A DNA stretch of 29,145 nucleotides. Origin: AC-50 sp035640455 (GTDB lineage: Bacteria > Actinomycetota > Thermoleophilia > Gaiellales > Gaiellaceae). How positions within the stretch are numbered: the stretch's first letter is position 1; every line of letters begins with the position of its first letter. The notes beneath the pieces are model-generated. The model did not search any database and had not been told where the DNA came from. It saw nothing but the letters and a program-made list of their open reading frames with translations. Below are positions 22,946 through 29,145 of this stretch, piece by piece. Where the stretch lies: positions 1-29,145 of the forward strand of contig DASQWB010000108.1 in NCBI GenBank assembly GCA_035640455.1, written 5' to 3'. Made by a program: the position numbers and the translations under genes.

Positions 22946-23019
22946 GGGTCGACCGGTCGGTTCAGACGGATGCGCGAGCAAAGCGCGCACGTCCTGACGA
23001 CGGCGCCGCAAGCGGCGCC
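22946..23019 (+). repeat. Dispersed structured element, copy B (3' of the coiled-coil gene)
   Basis: Box 1 GGGTCGACCGGTC, spacer, CAGACGG, hairpin 1 with upper stem GCGAGC/GCGCGC (one A-G mismatch) around AAA and lower stem GATG/CGTC, then CCTGA, then hairpin 2 GGCGCCG-CAAG-CGGCGCC (23002-23019), the same hairpin 2 as copy C. GGGTCGAC at the start can also pair with GTCGACCC at 23032-23039. It begins 23 bases after the upstream stop. Confidence 0.85.
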
Positions 23020-23060
23020 TCCTAGGCCTTCGTCGACCCCTCGCGGCTACCCTGCTCGGC

Positions 23061-23663
23061 ATGCGAACTCCGATCGACCGGCTGACGCAGCGGCTGCCGC
23101 GCCGCGTCCGCATCGCCCTCGACTGGATCGTCACGATCGGCGTCGTGGTGGCGGTCGTCCTGACGGTCAAGGTCGAGGTCGCGAACCCGTACCGCATCCC
23201 GTCGGCGTCGATGGAGCCAACCCTCCAATGCGCGCGGCCGACTCCGGGATGTGACGGGGCGTTCTCCGACCGGGTGATCGCGAACCGCCTCGCGTATCGG
23301 TTCCACGACCCGCACCGCGGCGACATCGTCGTCTTCAACGCCCCACTGGCGGCCAAGCAGCACTGCAGCGAGGGCGGCACGTTCGTGAAACGGATCATCG
23401 GCCTGCCGGGCGAGGTCGTCTCGGAGCGCGCCGGAATCGTCTACATCGACGGCAAGCCGCTCCACGAGCCGTACGTCGACCCGCGCCGGCGCGACACGAC
23501 GACGCAGACCTGGCCGCGCGTCCCTAAGGGCGAGTACTTCGTCATGGGCGACAACCGCGTCTCCTCGTGCGACTCCCGCGAGTGGGGGCCGGTGCCGCGC
23601 AAGAACCTGATCGGGCCGGTCCTGCTGACCTACTGGCCGCCGAACCGGATCTCGTTCCGGTAG
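23061..23663 (+). CDS. lepB: Signal peptidase I
   Basis: 200 residues. One N-terminal helix (about 19-37) anchors the enzyme, with the catalytic domain outside. All five family boxes are visible: IPSASMEPT with the nucleophile S50, RGDIVVF, FVKRIIGLPGE with general base K110, and GDNRVSSCDSREWGPV. The protein removes signal peptides of Sec- and Tat-exported proteins, so it would process several products of this window. Its stop TAG (23661-23663) is directly followed, with no gap, by the reverse-strand stop of the carboxypeptidase gene. Confidence 0.97.
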   Translation: MRTPIDRLTQRLPRRVRIALDWIVTIGVVVAVVLTVKVEVANPYRIPSASMEPTLQCARPTPGCDGAFSDRVIANRLAYRFHDPHRGDIVVFNAPLAAKQHCSEGGTFVKRIIGLPGEVVSERAGIVYIDGKPLHEPYVDPRRRDTTTQTWPRVPKGEYFVMGDNRVSSCDSREWGPVPRKNLIGPVLLTYWPPNRISFR

Positions 23664-24671
23664 CTAGCGGAGCTCGCGGAAACCGAGGTCGAGGAGACGG
23701 CGAGCGTCGCCGTACTCGTCGCCGCTCCGTAGGACGACGGCGATCAGCTCGACCGAGCCACGCTTTGCCGACGCGACCAGGCAGTGGCCGGCCTTCTCCG
23801 TGTAGCCAGTCTTGACGCCGTTCGCGCCGCGATAGAGGCCGAGGAGCAGGTTCTTGTTCAGGTACTCCTTCGCGTAGGTCGGAGCGCTCCACGAGACGCG
23901 CTTCACCCGCGTCCGCACGATGCGGCGGAAGCGCGGGTCGCGGAGCGCGTAGCGGGTGAGCGCGGCGAGGTCCCAGGCCGACGAGAAGTTGCGTGAGTCG
24001 AGCACGCCGCTCGGCGAGTTGAAGTGCGTGTCGCGGAGGCCGAGGCGGCGCGCCTCGCCGTTCATCAGCGCGAGGAACTCACGGCGGCTGCCGCCCGCGG
24101 CAATCGCCAGCGCGGATGCGTCGTCGTTCCCCGAGTAGAGGAGCAGGCCGTACATGAGCTTCCACACGCGCACGCGCTCGCGCGGGCGGAGGCCCTCCTT
24201 CACGAGCGGGACGCGCGTCGCAGCGGGGTCGATGGTGACGAGACGGTGCAGCGGGAGCCGCTGGAGCGCGAGGACGGCCGTCATGATCTTCGTCGTCGAG
24301 GCGATCGGCCGCCGCCGGTGCGGGCGGAGCGCCCAGAGGACGCGACCGGTGCGGGCGTCGACGACGATCGCCGAGCGGGCGCGGAGCGGCGGGCCGAAGC
24401 GGTGCCCGCGCAGGTCCGGCGGGCCGGTCAGGAGCGTGAGCGGGTGCACCGGCCGCCGGGCCGGCAGCGGGCCGCGGGCGCCGGGCTTCTGCGAGGGAGC
24501 CCGCGCCGCGGATGCAGATCCCGGACGCGCGCCGTGCGTCCGGTCGAACGGGTCGAAGCGCCAGAGCGCGAGCGCCGCAGCCGCCGCGACGAGCGCGGCG
24601 ACGAGGAGTCGCCTGGGCCAGCGCCGGCGCCGCCGTCGCCGCTCGACGGGCTGGAGAACGCGAAGCGCCAC
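23664..24671 (-). CDS. D-alanyl-D-alanine carboxypeptidase (PBP5-type)
   Basis: 335 residues from GTG 24671. An Arg-rich N-terminus (QPVERRRRRRRWPRR) precedes one hydrophobic segment (about 21-38), then a Pro/Arg-rich linker, then the DD-peptidase domain. Active-site motifs are STTK (125-128, nucleophile S125), SGN (180-182) and KTG (287-289). The enzyme trims the terminal D-Ala from peptidoglycan stem peptides. The extra positively charged N-terminal region and the absence of the second, beta-rich PBP5 domain mark it as the short DacF/DacB-like kind. Convergent with lepB, zero spacing. Confidence 0.93.
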   Translation of the reverse strand: MALRVLQPVERRRRRRRWPRRLLVAALVAAAAALALWRFDPFDRTHGARPGSASAARAPSQKPGARGPLPARRPVHPLTLLTGPPDLRGHRFGPPLRARSAIVVDARTGRVLWALRPHRRRPIASTTKIMTAVLALQRLPLHRLVTIDPAATRVPLVKEGLRPRERVRVWKLMYGLLLYSGNDDASALAIAAGGSRREFLALMNGEARRLGLRDTHFNSPSGVLDSRNFSSAWDLAALTRYALRDPRFRRIVRTRVKRVSWSAPTYAKEYLNKNLLLGLYRGANGVKTGYTEKAGHCLVASAKRGSVELIAVVLRSGDEYGDARRLLDLGFRELR

Positions 24672-24719
24672 CGGCCCTGAGGGTACCGCTGCCGCCGTAC
24701 GGTGTCCGGCTCTAGGATC

Positions 24720-25087
24720 GTGCCATCGGCAAGTAGGCGCTCATCGGCCGCCCGGGCGAGGGCGAGCGGCTGGTCGTGGGAGGCGGCGCGGTGACGCTGC
24801 AGGCGACGAGCGAGCACTCGGACGGCGCCCTCGCGGTGCTCGAGTACGACGTCCCGCCGAGCGCCTCGACGACAGCACGGTCACGCTCGAGGCCGGCGGC
24901 TACGTCTACGTGCCGGGAAACGAGCCGAACCCGTCGGCCGAGCCGGCGCGCATAGCTCGTCGTCACGAGCCCCGGAGGGTTCGAGGGCTTCTTCCGGGCG
25001 GTCGCGGCCGCGACCTCCGAAGGAGGCATGCCCGATCCGGCGACGATGGCACGGCTGAACGCCGAGCACGGCGTGACGGTCGTCTAG
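24720..25087 (+). pseudogene. Decayed cupin-domain protein
   Basis: Three consecutive fragments in three frames read like parts of one quercetinase-like cupin. From 24737: LIGRPGEGERLVVGGGAVTL, then SEHSDGALAVLEYDVPP. Then, in another frame, DDSTVTLEAGGYVYVPGNEPN (the metal-side GxYVYVPxxxxH motif with the His replaced). Then, in a third frame, LVVTSPGGFEGFFRAVA to MARLNAEHGVTVV and TAG at 25087. The stretch that normally holds the first metal-binding cupin motif (G-x5-HxH) is missing altogether, so there is a deletion as well as at least two frameshifts. The start region (GTG 24720) also needs a frame change. Confidence 0.65.
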
Positions 25088-25830
25088 CGGAGAAGAGCCG
25101 AGAGGGAGCGCGTGCAGGGGCAGGCGGCGCCGCAGAGCCTCGGCAGCCCCAGCGCCTCCTCGATCGTCCGCAGGAGCGAATAGTGGTCGTAGGCGAGCCC
25201 TGAGCGGTCGCCCGGGCGGGCCGCGGGGCCGGCGACGATCGTCGCCACGTTCCCGCCCGCCGCGTCGCGGCAGCAGCCGGCGCGGTCGTCGCCCTCGTCC
25301 CAGGTGAGGAAGACCGCCCCGCGCGGTCCGACCGCGCGGAGGAGCTGCGGCACGAGGTGCGCGAGGAACCGATCGCCGTCTCGGACCCCGCAGCTGTGCA
25401 TGTCGTGGCACAGGTCGGGGGTGATCCAGACGAAGCGCGGCAGGGCGCGTCGCGCGATGTCCACCGAGAGCTGCGTGAGCGGCACGACGCGCCGACAGCG
25501 GCTCGTGCTCGACGCTACGTCGACGTAGTGGAGGAACGGGTCGTGGCGCTTGACGTATAGCCCCGACTCCGCGCCGCCGAAGTACGGCCGCGGCATCCCC
25601 TCCATGTACGCCTTCCACGAGACGTGCGCGCGCTCGAGCTGGTCGACGAGGGTCGTGGCGCGGACGGCGCAGCCGGTGCAGTCGGAGGAGACGCCGAAGG
25701 TCGAGCCGCCGGTGAGGCCGAGGTAGTTCGGCAGCAGGCGGGGCACCCGCAGCCGCCGGGGCCGAGCGCCGTGCGCGGCGTCCCCGGCCACGGCGGCCAG
25801 AAGGACGAGCAGCCAGACGACGAGCGGCAT
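25084..25830 (-). CDS. Phosphoesterase-family protein lacking its N-terminal catalytic segment
   Basis: 248 residues from ATG 25830, with a signal peptide (about 1-20). The body matches the acid phosphatase/phospholipase C-type phosphoesterase family: LPNYLGLTGGSTFGVSSDCTGC, WKAYMEGMP, FVWITPDLCHDMHSCGVRDGD, VFLTWDEGDD (metal-binding Asp/Glu) and DHYSLLRTIEEALGL. In family members about 40-50 residues, including the conserved ENxxY-type motif and the segment leading to THPSLPNY, precede NYLGLTGG. Here the signal peptide runs almost directly into it (GARPRRLRVPRLLPNY). Only about 25 bases separate the gene from tadC, so the missing part is not nearby. The enzyme is probably inactive, or a remnant. 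Confidence 0.7.
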   Translation of the reverse strand: MPLVVWLLVLLAAVAGDAAHGARPRRLRVPRLLPNYLGLTGGSTFGVSSDCTGCAVRATTLVDQLERAHVSWKAYMEGMPRPYFGGAESGLYVKRHDPFLHYVDVASSTSRCRRVVPLTQLSVDIARRALPRFVWITPDLCHDMHSCGVRDGDRFLAHLVPQLLRAVGPRGAVFLTWDEGDDRAGCCRDAAGGNVATIVAGPAARPGDRSGLAYDHYSLLRTIEEALGLPRLCGAACPCTRSLSALLR

Positions 25831-25854
25831 GCCACCGCAGTCTGCCCGTCCGCC

Positions 25855-26757
25855 TTAGACGAAGAGCCCCTTCAGGTTCAGGAGCGCGGGCCCGAGGATG
25901 ACGACGAACATCGCCGGGAAGATGAAGAGGACGAGCGGGAAGAGCATCTTGATCGGCGCCTTCATCGCCTTCTCCTCGGCCGCCGCCTGACGCTTCAGGC
26001 GCGTGTCGGCCGCCTGCACGCGGAGGATCCGGCCGAGCGAGATCCCGAGCTGGTCGGCCTGGATGATCGCGCGCGTGAAGGTCGAGACCTCGGGCGTGTC
26101 GACACGCTGCGCCATCTTCTTCAGCGCCTCCTGGCGGCTCTCGCCGATCCGCATCTCCCCGAGCGCGAGGTTGAACTCCTCGGTGAGCGCGCCGTCCATG
26201 TGCTCCGCGAGCTTCGCGATCGCGCCGTCGAAGCCGAGGCCGGCCTCGACGCTGACCGCCAGCAGGTCGAGCGCGTCCGGGAGCTCCGCGCGAACCTTCT
26301 CCCGCCGCGCGCGGGCCCTCATCGAGAGCGCGAAGTCGGGGAACACGAAGCCGCCGAGGGGGCCGCCGACCATCAAGACGAGCGCCATCCCGGGCCCGGC
26401 AGGCACGCCGAACAACGCGCCGAAGACGAGGCCGACGACCGCGAGCACGCCCTTGGCGGCGAGGAACGCGTTCACCGAGATACGGTCGCTCAGGCCGGCG
26501 GCGAGGAGCTTCACCCGCACCGACTCGACCGTCGTCTTCGGGTTCAGCTTGAGGACGAACCCCGCGACCGAGTCCGCCGCGGGAGCGAGGACGCGCTCCC
26601 GGAACTGGGGCCGCTGCTCGGTCGCCCGGCGGCGGAAGCGGCCGTAGTTCGACGCGCGCTGCAGCGAGTCGGAACGCTCGCGGGCGGGGAACGTGGCGTA
26701 CTCGGCGACGAAGAAAGCGGCGCCGGCGAGCAGTGCGAATCCGAGGAAGAGAAGCAT
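25855..26757 (-). CDS. tadC: Tad pilus inner-membrane protein TadC
   Basis: 300 residues from ATG 26757, with an N-terminal helix and three further helices at about 98-140 and 265-295. The central cytosolic T2SF domain carries LPDALDLLAVSVEAGLGFDGA, the type II secretion F-domain core, and FTRAIIQADQLGISLGRIL. TadC works with TadB as the membrane platform for Flp/Tad pilus assembly. The gene starts 6 bases after the tadB-fusion stop, with AAGGGG in between, so it is translated from the same operon message. Confidence 0.92.
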   Translation of the reverse strand: MLLFLGFALLAGAAFFVAEYATFPARERSDSLQRASNYGRFRRRATEQRPQFRERVLAPAADSVAGFVLKLNPKTTVESVRVKLLAAGLSDRISVNAFLAAKGVLAVVGLVFGALFGVPAGPGMALVLMVGGPLGGFVFPDFALSMRARARREKVRAELPDALDLLAVSVEAGLGFDGAIAKLAEHMDGALTEEFNLALGEMRIGESRQEALKKMAQRVDTPEVSTFTRAIIQADQLGISLGRILRVQAADTRLKRQAAAEEKAMKAPIKMLFPLVLFIFPAMFVVILGPALLNLKGLFV

Positions 26758-26763
26758 TTCCGG

Positions 26764-28641
26764 CTACCCCTTGAAGGAGACGATTTTCTTGAGCAGCAGC
26801 GAGCCGAAGAGCATCTGGACGAGCGAGACGAGAATCAGCGTGTGCCCCGTCGAGGTGTGGTACAGCGGGGACATGTAGCCCGGGTTCATGAGCGTCAAGA
26901 CCACCGCCAGGAAGAACGGGAGCGCGCAGAGCACGTAGGCGGACATGCGTCCCATCGCGGTCAGCGACTTGATCTTGCGCGCGAACTGCTGACGGTTGCG
27001 GACCGCCTCGGCGACCATGTCGAACAGGCCCGCGAGGCTGCCGCCGACCTGGCGCTGGATCGTGACGGCGGTGATGACGAACTCGAGGTTCTTCGAGCCC
27101 ACCCGCTCCGCCATCTCCTCGAGCGCCTCGTCCATTGGCCGCCCCAGGCGGGTCTCGGTGAGCACCCGCTTGAACTCCTTCGCGGCCGGGCCCTGGCCCT
27201 CGTCGACGACGTTCTGGATGCCCTGGCGGAAGCTGTGCCCGGCCTTGAGCGACGCGGCGACGGTGATCAGGAGGTCGGGGAGGGAGTCCTCGATCGCCCG
27301 CAGGCGCCTGTTCGCCTTGAACCAGACGAAGAGGAACGGAAGCGACGAGCCGAAGACGAGCGCCAGGAGGATGAGGAGCGTCGAGAGGGCGGCGAAGGCG
27401 GCGACGAGGCCGACGACGAGGCCGCAGCCGACCGCGATGTAGAGGAACTCGACGGTCCGCAGCGGCAGGTCGGCACGCTCGAGCAGCCGGTGGATCGCGC
27501 GCCAGTGGCGCAGGTGACCAAACGCCTCCTCGGTGGCGCTGAAGAGGGAGGCGAGGGCGGCGAACCGCTCGCGCTCGGCGGCCGCGCGCTTCGCGGCTCG
27601 CTTCGGGTCGTCGACGTGACTGTCGATGCGGCTCCGCAGCCACGCGCCTCGCTTCGCGGCGAGTGCGAGACCGGCGGCGACGAAGAGGAGGAAGCCGACG
27701 GCGAGCGTCAGCACGAGCGTGCCGAGCGAGCTCGTGTACGCAGCCGCAGGGAGGAGGTGGAACGGCTTCGTGAGGCCGGAGTCGCTGCCCTGCATCGTGA
27801 AGCTCTGCTCGGCACTGCCGAGGCCGCGCACGGTGACGCGCAGGCGGACGTGGCGGCCGGGCCGCGCGGCCGTCTCGTACGAGAGGCGCCACGTGCGGCT
27901 GAGCTCGGCGGCGATCGAGCGGTAGATCGAACGCAGGACGCCCGTCGAGGCGGCGGCATAGTACGACCCGCCGGTGGCGTGCGCGAGCCGCCGGAGCGGC
28001 GCGGGGTCGAATCCCTGGCCGACGATGCCGATCGGGTAGACGGCGACGCCTGCCGCCCGCGCGTTCTTGATCGCGTCCTTGAGCGAGTCGCGGCTCGAGA
28101 CGTCGCGCCCGTCGGTCAGGAGGATCAGCACGCGGCCGAGGTTCTGCTCCGACGCGAGCGACTGCGAGGCCAGCAAGACGGCGTCGTAGAGCGCGGTCCC
28201 GGCCTTGCGGTCGACCGCCACCTGGCGCAGCGCCGGGACGGCCTCGAGCGTCGACGACGAGAACGTCGTCAGGAGGACGGGCTTGTGCCCGAAGGTGAGG
28301 ATCGCGATCCGGTCGGCGCCGGGCTTCGCGGCGACGAACGCGCGGGCGGCGGTGGACGCGTCGGCGAGCGCCTTGCCGGCCATCGAGCGCGAGTTGTCGA
28401 CGGCGAGGACGACGCTCTTCTCGCGGCCGAGGTTCTCCGACTGGAGCCCCTCTACGCCCTGGCCGTTCTCGCGCAACGAGGGCGGCTGCGAGAGCCCGCC
28501 CGTCGTGACGACGGACACGTGCATCGTCGGGTAGTCGCTCGTGTCGACCGACGTGATCCGGACATCCGACGCGGACGCCCCCGCGGCCGGGACGGTGAGC
28601 GCGAGCAGCGCCGCTGCGACGAGAGCGGTGCGCCGGATCAC
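26764..28641 (-). CDS. tadB: VWA domain - TadB fusion
   Basis: 625 residues from GTG 28641, overlapping the tadA stop as GTGA. A signal peptide at 1-24 is followed by an extracytoplasmic von Willebrand A domain (about 75-245) with an intact MIDAS: D82-N-S84-R-S86 (DxSxS), a Thr in GTALYDAV and the Asp of LLTDGRD. After a beta-rich linker, a helix (about 335-357) leads to the cytosolic T2SF domain (SLPDLLITVAASLKAGHSFRQGIQNV) and C-terminal helices. A separate TadB is usually about 300 residues. Here an adhesion-type metal-binding module is fused in front, outside the cell. It could tie the pilus platform to the cell wall or to a ligand. Confidence 0.92.
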   Translation of the reverse strand: MIRRTALVAAALLALTVPAAGASASDVRITSVDTSDYPTMHVSVVTTGGLSQPPSLRENGQGVEGLQSENLGREKSVVLAVDNSRSMAGKALADASTAARAFVAAKPGADRIAILTFGHKPVLLTTFSSSTLEAVPALRQVAVDRKAGTALYDAVLLASQSLASEQNLGRVLILLTDGRDVSSRDSLKDAIKNARAAGVAVYPIGIVGQGFDPAPLRRLAHATGGSYYAAASTGVLRSIYRSIAAELSRTWRLSYETAARPGRHVRLRVTVRGLGSAEQSFTMQGSDSGLTKPFHLLPAAAYTSSLGTLVLTLAVGFLLFVAAGLALAAKRGAWLRSRIDSHVDDPKRAAKRAAAERERFAALASLFSATEEAFGHLRHWRAIHRLLERADLPLRTVEFLYIAVGCGLVVGLVAAFAALSTLLILLALVFGSSLPFLFVWFKANRRLRAIEDSLPDLLITVAASLKAGHSFRQGIQNVVDEGQGPAAKEFKRVLTETRLGRPMDEALEEMAERVGSKNLEFVITAVTIQRQVGGSLAGLFDMVAEAVRNRQQFARKIKSLTAMGRMSAYVLCALPFFLAVVLTLMNPGYMSPLYHTSTGHTLILVSLVQMLFGSLLLKKIVSFKG

Positions 28642-29145
28642 TTGAAGCCGCCGTAGCTCGCCGCGGCGAAGGCGGGGCGCAGGCCGCCGTCGTCCTGCTC
28701 GAAGAACGCGGGCGGGAGCACGACCCCGGCGGCCGACATCTTCTCGAGGAAGTGCGGCTTCAGGCCCGTGCACATGAGCGGCGTGAGCAGCCGCGAGGTC
28801 CGGCTCAGCGACGACTCCTCGTCGGGCGGCTTCGCGATGAAGATGTCCTGGAGGGTGATGACGTCCGACTCCATCCGCAGCACCTCGGTGATGTGGGTGA
28901 CGCGGCGGGAGCCGTCGACGAGCCGGCTGATCTGCACGAGTAGGTCGAAGGCGCTCGCGATCTGCTCGCGGATCGCCCGCAGCGGCAGGTCGACGCCGGC
29001 CGTCAGGACGAGCGTCTCGAGCCGCGAGAGGGCGTCGCGCGGGGAGTTCGCGTGGATCGTCGTCAGCGAGCCCTCGTGGCCCGTGTTCATCGCCTGGAGC
29101 ATGTCGAGGGTCTCGGGGCCGCGGACCTCGCCGACGATGATCCGG
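28638..29145 (-). CDS. tadA: Tad pilus ATPase TadA/CpaF, N-terminal part outside the window
   Basis: About 169 C-terminal residues. Walker B region RIIVGEVRGPE is at the window edge, followed by MLQAMNTGHEGSLTTIHANSPRDALSRLETL, the highly conserved histidine-box segment of PulE/TadA ATPases. The ATPase powers assembly of Flp pili. The start and Walker A lie beyond position 29145. A short, non-conserved C-terminal tail (PPAFFEQDDGGLRPAF) ends at TGA 28638-28640, shared with the tadB-fusion start. Confidence 0.95.
   Translation of the reverse strand, partial: RIIVGEVRGPETLDMLQAMNTGHEGSLTTIHANSPRDALSRLETLVLTAGVDLPLRAIREQIASAFDLLVQISRLVDGSRRVTHITEVLRMESDVITLQDIFIAKPPDEESSLSRTSRLLTPLMCTGLKPHFLEKMSAAGVVLPPAFFEQDDGGLRPAFAAASYGGFK

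Noticed and set aside
24881..27892. 1003-codon minus-strand frame spanning the phosphoesterase, tadC and part of the tadB fusion
   Set aside because: Runs out of frame through recognised genes on the same strand; no domain seen.
25624..28656. 1010-codon open frame on the plus strand across the tad genes
   Set aside because: Antisense to tadC and the VWA-TadB fusion, which show clear domains. The translation is Arg/Glu/Asp-rich low complexity, as expected from GC-rich antisense DNA.
1..29145. CRISPR arrays, rRNA genes, phage modules
   Set aside because: No regularly spaced direct repeats, no rRNA-like sequence and no phage structural or integrase genes were seen on either strand.

Overview
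The window is GC-rich (roughly 70 percent by eye), densely packed, uses many GTG starts and has many stop-start overlaps of the GTGA/ATGA kind. It carries a tad-type pilus locus, a LepB signal peptidase and a PBP5-type carboxypeptidase. This points to a high-GC actinobacterium-like chromosome, possibly of the Thermoleophilia/Gaiellales type. That placement is inference from style and gene content, not from a marker gene.

Layout. 1-698: 3' truncated secreted BNR-repeat protein (-). 869-3242: threonine aldolase and a class C beta-lactamase-fold hydrolase, overlapping (+). 3334-3831: small secreted protein, followed by a 12-bp-stem hairpin. 3871-7836: MacB/FtsX-type ABC exporter operon (-) ending in a membrane-anchored PNPOx-like protein. 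7876-8476: a P-loop kinase gene enclosed by 18-bp perfect inverted repeats, looking like a small transposable cassette. 8514-10058: cation/proton exchanger (-) and a cysteine-rich protein (+). 10263-12262: MFS transporter and endonuclease IV (-). 12345-15128: a lower-GC island with a good promoter, a frameshifted MauE-like membrane protein, a MauD-like redoxin, an extremely cysteine-rich Tat substrate, and two unrecognised membrane/exported proteins. 15153-16412: a compact glutamyl-tRNA synthetase. 16494-20554: small and membrane proteins, a response regulator, an M3-like metallopeptidase, a beta-propeller lipoprotein-like or secreted protein, tRNA-Glu(CUC). 20574-23663: exported BamE-like protein, a 606-residue coiled-coil protein, LepB. 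23664-25830: D-Ala-D-Ala carboxypeptidase, a decayed cupin gene and a phosphoesterase lacking its N-terminal catalytic part. 25855-29145: tadC, a VWA-tadB fusion, and the 3' part of tadA.

Three things stand out. (1) Three copies of a 74-75 nt element (16420-16493 +, 22946-23019 +, 10160-10234 -), each just downstream of a same-strand stop codon. They share two conserved boxes and two hairpins, and one hairpin changes sequence while keeping the same pairing architecture. (2) The Mau-like island: redox partners known from methylamine dehydrogenase maturation sit beside a Tat-exported protein with 23 cysteines in about 100 residues but only one tryptophan. It therefore cannot be a tryptophan-tryptophylquinone subunit. 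(3) The inverted-repeat-bounded kinase cassette between the ABC operon and the exchanger gene.
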